A DNA stretch of 64,000 nt from an uncultured Lachnospiraceae bacterium (GTDB lineage Bacteria; Bacillota; Clostridia; Lachnospirales; Lachnospiraceae): contig CALWSG010000054.1 in assembly GCA_944384155.1 (NCBI GenBank), positions 29,672 to 93,671 on the forward strand, given 5' to 3'. The stretch's first letter is position 1, and every line of letters begins with the position of its first letter. A program made the translations under genes and the position numbers. This document shows, piece after piece, positions 9,701 through 17,276 of the stretch. The notes below the pieces were generated by a model that was not told the origin of the DNA, made no database searches, and worked only from the letters and a program-made list of their open reading frames with translations.

Positions 9701-10320
9701 CAGTGGTTTCTGTATTCCATAACTGCATCCTTATCCATCATGTCATTTAAATCCTCGTAATCCCATACCTCTATCTTTTGTATTTCATGGGATGTACGGA
9801 AACCGTCAAAGAAGTTAATAAACGGAACTCTTCCTTTTACAGCCGAGCAGTGTGCAACGGGAGTTAAATCCATAACCTCCTGTACTCCTGAGCTGCAAAG
9901 CATGGCAAAGCCTGTCTGACGACATGCATATATATCGGAATGATCACCGAAAATGGACAATGCATGACTTGCAAGAGCTCTTGCCGAAACATCAATAACT
10001 CCCGGCAATAATTCACCTGCAATCTTGTACATATTAGGAATCATAAGTAAGAGTCCCTGTGATGCAGTAAATGTAGTTGTGAGAGCACCTGCTGCAAGAG
10101 AACCGTGTACTGCACCTGCCGCACCTGCCTCAGACTGCATTTCCTGAACAAGCACTTCCTGTCCGAAAATATTTTTCCTTCCCTCAGTTGCCCACTTGTC
10201 AGATAACTCTGCCATTACCGATGAAGGGGTTATAGGATAGATTGCCGCCACGTCTGAGTACGCATAAGACACATGTGCTGCAGCGGTATTGCCATCCATG
10301 GTTTTCATTTTTCTTGCCAT
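6790..10320 (-). CDS. nifJ: Pyruvate:ferredoxin (flavodoxin) oxidoreductase, single-chain
   Basis: 1176 aa, the usual length. It oxidises pyruvate with CoA to acetyl-CoA and CO2 and reduces ferredoxin, central to anaerobic fermentation. Order of parts: N-terminal pyrimidine-binding domain (YPITPSSVMAE), transketolase-like domain II, gamma domain, two [4Fe-4S] motifs (CIQCNFCSYVCPH and CTGCGSCVTVCPG), and the C-terminal TPP domain with CAGCGETPY and GGDGWAYDIG. The ATG at 10320 (MARKMKTMDGN) is preceded by AGGAGG and chosen over an in-frame ATG 39 bp upstream. It has its own promoter and terminator, so it is monocistronic. Confidence 0.97.
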   Translation of the reverse strand: MARKMKTMDGNTAAAHVSYAYSDVAAIYPITPSSVMAELSDKWATEGRKNIFGQEVLVQEMQSEAGAAGAVHGSLAAGALTTTFTASQGLLLMIPNMYKIAGELLPGVIDVSARALASHALSIFGDHSDIYACRQTGFAMLCSSGVQEVMDLTPVAHCSAVKGRVPFINFFDGFRTSHEIQKIEVWDYEDLNDMMDKDAVMEYRNHCLNPNHPCQRGSAQNPDIFFQAREACNEYYDKLPEVVELYMNKVNAKIGTDYRLFNYYGAPDAEHVIVAMGSVCETIEETIDYLTKQGKKVGVVKVRLYRPFSVKHLIDVIPDTVKQISVLDRTKEPGALGEPLYLDVVAALKESKFKNVPVFSGRYGLGSKDTTPGQIVAVYKNTEKKKFTIGITDDVTNLSLPVTENPDTAPESIICCKFWGLGADGTVGANKNSIKIIGDNTDMYAQAYFDYDSKKSGGVTISHLRFGKEPIKSTYLIKKANFVACHNPSYVRKYNMVQDLKDNGTFLLNCEWDLAGLEENLPGQVKKYIADHNISLYTIDGIKIGKEIGLGGRINTILQSAFFKLANIIPEEKAIEYMKAAAKNAYGKKGDDIVQMNYNAIDRGATDVVKVEIPESWKNADSEDLTRRVSGDRKDVVDFVNNVQVHINAQEGNSLPVSTFLPYVDGTTPSGASAYEKRGIAVDVPEWIPENCIQCNFCSYVCPHAVIRPVAMTEEELANAPEGTKSKDLTGIPGLKFAVTMSALDCTGCGSCVTVCPGMKGNKALTMKSLESQLNEQKVFDYGQKLPKKPEVLEKFKETTVKGSQFKQPLLEYSGACAGCGETPYAKLMTQLFGDRAYIANATGCSSIWGNSSPSTPYTVTPEGKGPAWSNSLFEDNAEFGFGMKLAQNAIRKGLKEKIQYLAENTDKEDVKAAAKEYLDTFESGALNGAATDKLVAALEACGCDKAKEILPYKDFLSKKSQWIFGGDGWAYDIGFGGLDHVIASGQDVNILVFDTEVYSNTGGQSSKSTPIGATAQFAAGGKDVKKKDLAQIAMSYGYVYVAQISQGADMNQCIKAFVEAESYPGPSIIIAYAPCINHGIKGGMSGAQTEEKKAVTSGYWHLFRFDPRLKEAGKNPFIMDSKAPTTEYCDFLRNEVRYSALERSNPERAKELFEKAEKAASDKYEYLTKLASLYE

Positions 10321-10365
10321 TAAACTTTTCCTCCTATATTTTAAATTAAATAAATACATAACCAG

Positions 10366-10388
10366 AAAGGCTTATATAAAAAGCCTTT
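10366..10388 (-). other. Hairpin in the nifJ 5' leader
   Basis: AAAGGCTT and AAGCCTTT form an 8-bp stem around a 7-nt loop between the nifJ promoter and its ribosome-binding site. No T-run follows on either strand, so it is more likely an mRNA 5' structure than a terminator. Confidence 0.5.
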
Positions 10389-10396
10389 ACTGATAA

Positions 10397-10425
10397 ATTA
10401 TATCATTGACGACAAATATTTACAA
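10397..10425 (-). promoter_or_regulatory. SigA-type promoter of nifJ
   Basis: On the minus strand TTGTAA (10425-10420), 17-bp spacer, TATAAT (10402-10397). It lies 77 bp upstream of the nifJ start. Confidence 0.75.
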
Positions 10426-10444
10426 GTTTTATATTATAATATTT

Positions 10445-11779
10445 TCAGTAAATTTCTGCAAAAATAACGGAAGTGTTTTCCACTTTTTTGTCAGAAAAGC
10501 TATATGCCTTCAATACCATATCCTCTGCTTCCCCTGCTGCTTCCATTGTATTTGCGTATATTACACCAAGTATGTCACCTTTTTTTACAATGTCACCTGT
10601 CTTTTTCAAAAGCCGTACTCCAACTGACAAATCAATAATATCATCTTTCCCTGTTCTTCCTCCTCCAAGCCTTGTGACAGCCATACCGACTGCTTTTCCG
10701 TTAATGGCTGAAACATACTCTGCCATACCCCTGTTTTCTGATTCACCATTTTTTCCGGTGTATAATATTTGTTTTTCTATTGCTGCTTTTTTAAACAGCT
10801 CTGTATTATACACCATTTCACCGTTTCCTCCCTGCCTTTCAACCCACTGTGCCATTTTCTTCAGTGCACTTCCGTTCTTTATAGTATTTAAAAGCAGTGC
10901 CTTAGCCTCTGAAAGGGAGCTGCACCTGCCATTAAGTAAAAGCATATGGCTTCCCAGCACAAGTGCAACCTCCAGCACACTGTCAGGTCCCTTCCCATTT
11001 AAAACATTAATTGCCTCTATCACTTCTATGGCATTGCCTACGGCACAGCCTAAAGGCTCGTTCATATCAGTAATAACGGCGGCCATTTTCTTTCCCTGCC
11101 TCCTGCCTATTTTAATCATAAGCCGGGCAAGCATCTCTGCCTCTTTAGGATTTTCCATAAAAGCACCTGTTCCGTATGTAACATCAAGTACAATACCTGC
11201 CGCACCTGCTGCAAGCTTCTTGCTCATAATACTTGAGGCAATTAACGGCATACTGTCTACTGTGGCAGTGACATCACGAAGTGCATATATTTTCTTGTCG
11301 GCAGGTGCCAGATTTGCTGTCTGGCCGGCCCATGATATCCCAATATCATTTACGTTTTTTATAAACTCATGGACTGAAGGGCTTGTATTAAAGCCTGTAA
11401 AGCTTTCGAGCTTATCAATGGTGCCTCCTGTGTACCCTAAGCCTCTCCCTGACATTTTGGCCACAGGCACACCGCATGCTGCAACCATAGGTCCCATAAC
11501 TAAGGAAACCTTATCACCTACACCCCCCGTACTGTGCTTGTCTACCACCGCTCCCTTTATTCCGCTTAAATCAAGCTCATCGCCGCTTTCTTTCATTGCC
11601 ATGGTAAAATTATATGTTTCTTCCTCACTCATTCCATTAAAACACACTGCCATAAGAAATGCAGCCATCTGATAATCGGGAATATCTCCATTTGTATATC
11701 CGTTTACAATATAATACAGCTCTTTTCTTTTAAGCTCTCCATTGTTTTTTTTCCTGTCAATAAGCTCGTACATATTCAT
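10445..11779 (-). CDS. pdp: Pyrimidine-nucleoside phosphorylase
   Basis: 444 aa, family length about 430-440. Signatures are VDKHSTGGVGDKVSL (phosphate and ribose binding loop) and AKMSGRGLGYTGGTIDKLES. It cleaves uridine, thymidine or deoxyuridine with phosphate to the base and (deoxy)ribose-1-phosphate. It follows deoB after 21 bp, and deoB converts the sugar-1-phosphate to the 5-phosphate, so the pair is a salvage operon. In Bacillus the equivalent position holds the purine phosphorylase gene, so a pyrimidine enzyme here is a local variation. Confidence 0.95.
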   Translation of the reverse strand: MNMYELIDRKKNNGELKRKELYYIVNGYTNGDIPDYQMAAFLMAVCFNGMSEEETYNFTMAMKESGDELDLSGIKGAVVDKHSTGGVGDKVSLVMGPMVAACGVPVAKMSGRGLGYTGGTIDKLESFTGFNTSPSVHEFIKNVNDIGISWAGQTANLAPADKKIYALRDVTATVDSMPLIASSIMSKKLAAGAAGIVLDVTYGTGAFMENPKEAEMLARLMIKIGRRQGKKMAAVITDMNEPLGCAVGNAIEVIEAINVLNGKGPDSVLEVALVLGSHMLLLNGRCSSLSEAKALLLNTIKNGSALKKMAQWVERQGGNGEMVYNTELFKKAAIEKQILYTGKNGESENRGMAEYVSAINGKAVGMAVTRLGGGRTGKDDIIDLSVGVRLLKKTGDIVKKGDILGVIYANTMEAAGEAEDMVLKAYSFSDKKVENTSVIFAEIY

Positions 11780-11800
11780 AGCAACTCCATTCCTCCCTGC

Positions 11801-12979
11801 TTATATTTTAATTGCATTATAAAAGGACTGACCCACAGACAAAGTATTTTTATTTAAGCCAAGTATCTCCCCTACTGTCTGTCCAATATCCCCAAAGGTT
11901 TTTCTTGTTCCAAGATTTATTCCTTTCTTAATATTTCTGCCGTATACAAGCAATGGTATATATTCTCTTGTGTGATCCGTTCCCGGAACCGTAGGATCAC
12001 AGCCATGGTCCGCATTTATTATAAGCACATCATCAGACCTCATATTGTCTATTATCTCCCCGATTCTTCTGTCTGCATCATTTAGTCCTCTTCCATACCC
12101 TTCATAATCATTCCTGTGCCCCCACTTAGAATCAAACTCCACAAGATTTGTAAATATAAGCCCACTGTCTACTGTTTTCATATAATCAAGGGTTTTATCC
12201 ATACCGTCCATATTGTCTTTAGTGTGAACAGCTTTTGTTATTCCCTTTCCCGCAAATATATCTTCTATTTTCCCCACGGCAGCAACAGTAAATCCTCTTT
12301 CCTTAAGGCAGCTTAAAAGATTATTGTCCGGCGGCTCCAATGAAAAATCACGTCTGTTTGATGTTCGCTCTCTGCCTTTTTCCGTCTTTATATAAGGACG
12401 TGCTATAACTCGCCCAACTCCATGCTTTCCCTTAAGGATTCCTCTTGCTTTTATGCACATATCATACAGCTTATCAGGTGGATAAACAGCCTCATTGCAG
12501 GCTATCTGAAACACACTGTCTGCCGATGTATATATAATAGGTTTCCCTGTTCTTTCATGTTCCTCTCCAAGCTCCTCTATTATCTTGGTTCCTGACGCCG
12601 TGCAGTTTCCCAATATTCCCGGAATATTACACTGCCTGATAAATTCCTCCGTTATCTCACCGGGAAAGCCTTGAGGATATGTGGGAAAAGGCTTTTCTAC
12701 GTATATTCCCACCATTTCCCAATGTCCTGTGGTAGTATCCTTGCCCTTTGAAATTTCTCTGCATCTTCCGTAGCATCCCACCGGATTATTTTTCTTTGGA
12801 ACTCCTATCATTCCATCTATATTGCCAAGTCCTAAGCTTATCATATTTGGAATATTAAGCCCTTTATTTTTCTGCCACACATGACCTATAGTATGACATC
12901 CCTTGTCACCGTATTCTTCACAATCGGGCAGGTCTCCTGCCCCAACACTGTCTAAAACTATCCATATTACACGGCTCAT
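11801..12979 (-). CDS. deoB: Phosphopentomutase
   Basis: 392 aa, standard length. N-terminus SRVIWIVLDSVGAGDLPD with the metal-binding Asp, and C-terminal metal-site motifs NADHGCDPT and TDHTREYIPLLVYG place it in the alkaline-phosphatase superfamily phosphopentomutases. It interconverts (deoxy)ribose-1-phosphate and -5-phosphate in the cytoplasm. The ATG at 12979 follows AAAGGAG; an in-frame ATG 39 bp upstream lies in the leader. That leader contains a 16-bp motif also found before the ABC gene at 49993. First gene of the deoB-pdp unit. Confidence 0.95.
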   Translation of the reverse strand: MSRVIWIVLDSVGAGDLPDCEEYGDKGCHTIGHVWQKNKGLNIPNMISLGLGNIDGMIGVPKKNNPVGCYGRCREISKGKDTTTGHWEMVGIYVEKPFPTYPQGFPGEITEEFIRQCNIPGILGNCTASGTKIIEELGEEHERTGKPIIYTSADSVFQIACNEAVYPPDKLYDMCIKARGILKGKHGVGRVIARPYIKTEKGRERTSNRRDFSLEPPDNNLLSCLKERGFTVAAVGKIEDIFAGKGITKAVHTKDNMDGMDKTLDYMKTVDSGLIFTNLVEFDSKWGHRNDYEGYGRGLNDADRRIGEIIDNMRSDDVLIINADHGCDPTVPGTDHTREYIPLLVYGRNIKKGINLGTRKTFGDIGQTVGEILGLNKNTLSVGQSFYNAIKI

Positions 12980-12987
12980 ACTACTCC

Positions 12988-13003
12988 TTTCTGAAGCGTC
13001 CGC
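12988..13003 (-). repeat. 16-bp leader motif, copy A (deoB)
   Basis: GCGGACGCTTCAGAAA on the minus strand, directly before the deoB ribosome-binding site. An identical 16-mer precedes the ribosome-binding site of an unrelated ABC gene (50006-50021). Upstream of copy A, GCGTC can pair with the GACGC inside the motif. Confidence 0.6.
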
Positions 13004-13124
13004 ACTAAAGAGACGCATCTTAAACGTTAAATTTGATGTTAATATTCTATCAGATTACAACGCTTTTTTGTATGACTTTAATAAACATTTTGCAAATTTA
13101 TATAAAATTTATCTTTTTTAGCCA

Positions 13125-13153
13125 TTGTCAATTTTTCACCACTGTACTATACT
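13125..13153 (+). promoter_or_regulatory. SigA-type promoter of aroF
   Basis: TTGTCA (13125-13130), 17-bp spacer, TATACT (13148-13153). The predicted start of transcription is near 13160, giving a leader of about 50 nt with a GAGGAGGAAAA ribosome-binding site. Confidence 0.8.
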
Positions 13154-13212
13154 ATTATCCGTATAGACATTATATTACATAAATTTATGACTAAATAAGA
13201 CGAGGAGGAAAA

Positions 13213-14247
13213 ATGAGTTTTGAATTTATAAGAAAATTGCCTGCACCATCAGAAATAAAGGAACAATATCCGGTTCCTGAAAAACTTGCAGCAATGAAAG
13301 CTCAAAGAGATGGTATGATAGCCGATGTTTTTACAGGCAAATCAGATAAATTTCTTGTTATAGTCGGACCTTGCTCTGCCGACAATGAGCCTGCACTTCT
13401 TGATTATGTAGAAAGGCTTGCCAAGGTTCAGGAAAAAATAAAGGACAGAGTTATTATTATACCAAGAGTATATACAAATAAACCACGCACTACAGGAGAG
13501 GGCTATAAGGGTATGCTTCACCAGCCTGACCCTGAAAAGAAGCCTGATATGCTAAACGGACTTCTTGCCATAAGACATATGCATATTAAAGCTATGGATG
13601 TATCAGGACTTACAGCGGCAGACGAAATGCTTTATCCTGACAACTACCGTTATTTATCTGATGTTCTTTCATATGTTGCAGTAGGTGCCCGCTCCGTTGA
13701 AGACCAGCAGCACCGGCTGACTGCCAGCGGTATGGACGTTCCATGCGGCATGAAAAACCCTACAAGCGGTAATTTATCAGTTATGATGAACTCTGTTGTT
13801 GCGGCTCAAATAGGACATACATTTCTTTACAGAGGCTTTGAGGTTAAAACTACCGGAAATCCTTTGGCACACACAATACTTCGAGGCTCCCAGAATAAGC
13901 ACGGTCAGTGTATTCCAAACTATCATTATGAAGATATTATGCTGCTTGACCAATTATACAAAGAAAAAAAACTTACAAATCCGGCAGTTATAATTGATGC
14001 AAACCACTCTAACTCTAATAAGCAATTCAAGGAGCAGATTCGTATATGCAAGGATGTGCTTCACAGCCGAAATTACTCTGCAATTGCAAAAAATCTTGTA
14101 AAGGGACTTATGATTGAAAGCTACATCGAGGAAGGCTCTCAGCCTATCGGATGTGACAATCATATTTACGGAAAATCAATAACCGACCCTTGCCTTGGCT
14201 GGAATGACACTGAAAGGCTTCTCTACGATATAGCGGAATTAGTTTAA
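13213..14247 (+). CDS. aroF: 3-deoxy-7-phosphoheptulonate synthase, class I (AroFGH type)
   Basis: 344 aa, the length of E. coli-type DAHP synthases. Condenses phosphoenolpyruvate and erythrose-4-phosphate in the first shikimate-pathway step. Motifs: VGPCSADN (PEP site), YTNKPRTTGEGYKG, GARSVEDQQHR and IIDANHSNSNK. A GAGGAGGAAAA ribosome-binding site precedes the ATG. It is a plus-strand gene placed inside an otherwise minus-strand, conserved sporulation and salvage block (spoIIM, xerD, deoB), with its own promoter and a terminator that also covers the end of the Xer-like gene. This suggests an insertion at that site (inference). Confidence 0.95.
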   Translation: MSFEFIRKLPAPSEIKEQYPVPEKLAAMKAQRDGMIADVFTGKSDKFLVIVGPCSADNEPALLDYVERLAKVQEKIKDRVIIIPRVYTNKPRTTGEGYKGMLHQPDPEKKPDMLNGLLAIRHMHIKAMDVSGLTAADEMLYPDNYRYLSDVLSYVAVGARSVEDQQHRLTASGMDVPCGMKNPTSGNLSVMMNSVVAAQIGHTFLYRGFEVKTTGNPLAHTILRGSQNKHGQCIPNYHYEDIMLLDQLYKEKKLTNPAVIIDANHSNSNKQFKEQIRICKDVLHSRNYSAIAKNLVKGLMIESYIEEGSQPIGCDNHIYGKSITDPCLGWNDTERLLYDIAELV

Positions 14248-14261
14248 GAGAAAAATAAAAG

Positions 14262-14301
14262 CTCTATGGGAATGGTTATCACCACTCACATAGAGTTTTT
14301 T
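14262..14301 (+). terminator. Bidirectional terminator between aroF and the Xer-like gene
   Basis: CTCTATG (14262-14268) pairs with CATAGAG (14289-14295), followed by TTTTTT on the plus strand; on the minus strand the stem is followed by CTTTTATTTTTC. The minus-strand Xer-like gene stops inside this hairpin (14286-14288). Confidence 0.75.
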
Positions 14302-15068
14302 AATTTTTCCTTATTCTTTAAAGCTTTATTATAGTGACTCCTAAAAGTATAAGATGTAATATTTTCCTCTATTCCTGCTTTCTGTGCATAATCCTTTATT
14401 ATTTTCCAAAAGCCCTGCCTGCTTAATTTATTTCCGTGACAGTTCACAAACAGATAATCGCACTGTCCTGCCCCTATCAGTATACTTCTTCCGTTTTCTA
14501 TATATTTTCTTAAGGCATTGCCTGTCTTTTTCCCAAAAAATATGGCTCTTTCATTCTTACCGTTTTTACATTCAACATATTCCATTTCCATTTTTATATC
14601 ACTTAACCTTATATCAGTAATTTCACTTACCTTCATGCCTGTACTATACAAAAGCAGCAGCATTGCCCTATCTCTTAATACCATAGGAAAATCTCCTTTA
14701 GGCTGTCTTAAAAGCTTTTCTATTGTTGCCTCCGATGCTTCTTTTGTCTGCTTTTTTTCCACCCTTGGAGGCTCTATAAGCTCTGTAGGCTCCATCTCAA
14801 TGTATCTTTTAGCTATCATAAAACGGAAAAATGTCTTCATTGATGATATATTTCTCACTATGGTTGACGGTGACTTTCCTGTCTTTTCCATATATAAAAT
14901 ATAAGCATTGATATTAGTATATGTAACCCTGTCAAAGCTGTTAATCCCGCTTTCAACCAAAAAATCTGCCATATGATTTAAATCTCTTCTGTAGGAATCG
15001 GCTGTATTTCTTGAGCTTTTTTTAATTCTTACTATATATTCGATATATTCGTTTATTTTATCCTTCAT
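14286..15068 (-). pseudogene. Degenerate tyrosine recombinase of the XerC/XerD type
   Basis: 260 aa against about 295 for XerD. The N-terminal SAM-like core-binding domain is intact (residues 1-85). In the catalytic domain the first active-site Arg of the usual GLRVSE is Lys (GMKVSE, K146). The His of the HxLR box is Tyr (SYTFR, Y240), although R243 remains. The protein then ends in a Lys-rich tail, so the last His/Trp and the nucleophilic Tyr are missing. Only 38 bp separate it from aroF, so no hidden frame can hold the missing ~50 residues. The ribosome-binding site (GGAGG) is good. Position next to spoIIM and deoB equals xerD (ripX) of Bacillus. It may be a decayed gene or a DNA-binding protein without recombinase activity. 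Confidence 0.8.
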
Positions 15069-15146
15069 CTGTATCCTCCGCCTTGAAAATTATATTAATG
15101 CAAGACGGATAACATTATATAAAAAACTTAAGTTTTCTGCAACTGT

Positions 15147-15800
15147 TTATATAAATTTTTTTATAATAGCTGAATTTACATATACCTCCAAAAAAGCAGT
15201 AATTACTATAAGCAGTATAACGCACAATAAAAACAACGGTATTTTTTTTTCTCCAACCAGTTCCCTTATAAACAGCTTTATACTGTACAAAAAGCTTTCA
15301 CCCATGCATCGGCTCTTTCTAAAGAGCTTCATTTTCTCCCATACATAAAAGCCTGTTGTTATAATAATCACCAGAAGAACGCCGTATGTTATATAATGGG
15401 GCATAATACTTAAAAGGTAAATTACAACACCTCCAAAGCCATATTTTAAAACAGAAGATGATATAAGCAGGGCTATCACTGCCCCTTTATAGGCACAGTA
15501 TAGATTCAGAAAAATTCCGCCAACAGAGGTAAAGGAAATTACCATCACAATCATTACCTCAGCAAACATATTCTTTATAGCATATACAAGAAGGCTTTTA
15601 CTGTCCACGTCAATATTTTTATATGTTTCCATAAAATATGAGCTGTAAATGCCAAGCTTGTCATAAAAATAGTCGCAAAAAATATTCATGCAAAAGGTTC
15701 CTGCTGCAAGCCCCACAAAGAACCACAGCAGAAATCTGTAATTTTCATATATATTTTTTACTGATACGCCGTTAATTATATGTACCCTTTTTTTTATCAT
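15147..15800 (-). CDS. spoIIM: Stage II sporulation protein M
   Basis: About 217 aa, integral membrane protein with roughly five hydrophobic segments, and the FMNIFCDYFYD and GGIFLNLYCAYKGA regions seen in SpoIIM. SpoIIM acts with SpoIID and SpoIIP in the peptidoglycan-remodelling complex that drives engulfment of the forespore. Two starts are possible: ATG at 15809 lies almost on the AAGGGG, while ATG at 15800 has a better spacing and was chosen. A SigE-like promoter lies just upstream. The neighbour order NUDIX - spoIIM - xer-like is conserved in Firmicutes. Confidence 0.9.
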   Translation of the reverse strand: MIKKRVHIINGVSVKNIYENYRFLLWFFVGLAAGTFCMNIFCDYFYDKLGIYSSYFMETYKNIDVDSKSLLVYAIKNMFAEVMIVMVISFTSVGGIFLNLYCAYKGAVIALLISSSVLKYGFGGVVIYLLSIMPHYITYGVLLVIIITTGFYVWEKMKLFRKSRCMGESFLYSIKLFIRELVGEKKIPLFLLCVILLIVITAFLEVYVNSAIIKKFI

Positions 15801-15834
15801 ATCTTCCATTCCCCTTATATATTATTCTTCACAA

Positions 15835-15862
15835 TATATATGATATTAATTGAAAAATATGA
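15835..15862 (-). promoter_or_regulatory. Candidate SigE promoter of spoIIM
   Basis: On the minus strand TCATATT (15862-15856) fits the SigE -35 consensus KMATATT. After 13 bp, CATATATA (15842-15835) differs at one position from the -10 consensus CATAYAHT. SpoIIM is a mother-cell SigE gene in Bacillus, so the fit is functionally consistent. Confidence 0.5.
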
Positions 15863-15874
15863 CCTGTCTTTTAT

Positions 15875-16426
15875 TTATTTTTTATACTTCACATAGTATG
15901 CCATAATAGCTGATACTGTCTTTGAATCCTGTATGGTACAGTCATATACCATTTTCACCAAATCCTCTATATCATACTCGCACACATCAACATACTCTCC
16001 CTCATCAAGATGCTGCTTTGACGGTATAAGCTCCTTGGCCACATATATGTCTATAAATTCATTACAAAACGCTACAGTTGTCTTTATGCTTATTAGAAGC
16101 TCAAGATTATCCGATTTATATCCCGTTTCCTCCTCAAGCTCCCTTGCGGCACAATCCTTTGTAGGCTCATCAGGGGTATTCCTGCCTCCTGCCGGTATCT
16201 CTAAGGTAAATCTGTCAAGGGCATTTCTATACTGCCTTACCATAAGAATCTTTCCATTATCCGTAACCGGAATCACTGCCGCTGCACCGCCATGCTTTAT
16301 AAAATCATAATACTGAATATGTCCATCCTTATCCTGTATTGTATCCTTATAAAGCTCAATAATTGCTCCCTTATGTACAAGCTCTCTGTTTAGCCTTTCT
16401 ATAGGCTTTTCATTTATACTGCTCAT
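15875..16426 (-). CDS. nudF: NUDIX hydrolase, ADP-ribose pyrophosphatase type
   Basis: 183 aa. The Nudix box GRNTPD-E-PTKDCAA-RELEEETGY (written in parts) follows the G-x5-E-x7-REUxEExGU pattern with all catalytic acids present. It hydrolyses ADP-ribose or similar nucleoside diphosphates to AMP and ribose-5-phosphate in the cytoplasm. The start ATG overlaps the proC stop by one base (TAATG), so the two are translationally coupled. It precedes spoIIM, as nudF does in Bacillus. Confidence 0.9.
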   Translation of the reverse strand: MSSINEKPIERLNRELVHKGAIIELYKDTIQDKDGHIQYYDFIKHGGAAAVIPVTDNGKILMVRQYRNALDRFTLEIPAGGRNTPDEPTKDCAARELEEETGYKSDNLELLISIKTTVAFCNEFIDIYVAKELIPSKQHLDEGEYVDVCEYDIEDLVKMVYDCTIQDSKTVSAIMAYYVKYKK

Positions 16427-17226
16427 TATTTCTTAAATCCCTCCGCCACGTTATAGCAGGCCTCAGTTGCCTTTATAAGGCTGTTTCTAAAGCCGTTTTC
16501 CTCAAGTGCCGCCACTCCCGCTATTGTTGTTCCTCCCGGTGAACATACCATATCCTTAAGCTCTCCCGGATGCTTTCCTGTATCTAATACCATCTTTGCC
16601 GCACCTAATACAGTCTGTGCCACCATTTCGTAAGCGGCTGCCCTTGGCATTCCTTTCATAACTACTGCATCCGCCATTGCTTCTATAAACATATAAACGT
16701 ATGCCGGCGAGCTTCCTGATGCACATGTTACTGCACTCATAAGCCTTTCCTCCACCAGCTTATATTTTCCAAAGGAATTAAACAGCCTTGATATTACATC
16801 TCTTTCCTCAAAGCTAAACTGCTTGGCATCATAGCATACACCTGTCATTCCCTCACCTAAAAGTGCAGGAGTGTTAGGCATTGCACGAACTATTCTTGTA
16901 TCAAACCCCAGAGAATCCTTAAGGCTTTGTATGCTTATTCCCGGAGCTATTGATATTACCACATTATCCTCTTTCACTATATTTTCTATATTTCGAAGCA
17001 CCTGATTATAAAATTGGGGCTTTACTGCCAGCACTATATATTTTGCACTGTTTGCAAGCTCTGCGTTTGTCTCTGTATATGCTACTTTTGTTTCCTTTGA
17101 CACGGAAAGAACTCTGTCTGTATTTACATCCGTAAAAATCAGCTCCTCACTGTCAAACACTTCAAGGGCTCCTTTAAGCATGGCATAGCCCATGTTTCCC
17201 ATTCCTATAAATCCTATTTTTGCCAT
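16426..17226 (-). CDS. proC: Pyrroline-5-carboxylate reductase
   Basis: 266 aa, normal length. Rossmann start IGFIGMGNMGYAML, then VLAVKPQ, SIAPGIS, RAMPNTPALLGEGM and the C-terminal signature PGGTTIAGVAALEENGFR. It reduces pyrroline-5-carboxylate to proline with NAD(P)H, the last step of proline synthesis. First gene of a coupled pair with nudF. Confidence 0.96.
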   Translation of the reverse strand: MAKIGFIGMGNMGYAMLKGALEVFDSEELIFTDVNTDRVLSVSKETKVAYTETNAELANSAKYIVLAVKPQFYNQVLRNIENIVKEDNVVISIAPGISIQSLKDSLGFDTRIVRAMPNTPALLGEGMTGVCYDAKQFSFEERDVISRLFNSFGKYKLVEERLMSAVTCASGSSPAYVYMFIEAMADAVVMKGMPRAAAYEMVAQTVLGAAKMVLDTGKHPGELKDMVCSPGGTTIAGVAALEENGFRNSLIKATEACYNVAEGFKK

Positions 17227-17276
17227 AATATAAACTTCCTTTCTTTTTTATACATAAACATATTATTTCAAATATC

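Noticed and set aside
10473..11672. 399-codon plus-strand open frame opposite pdp
   Set aside because: Antisense shadow of a well-conserved enzyme gene; no ribosome-binding site and no family resemblance.
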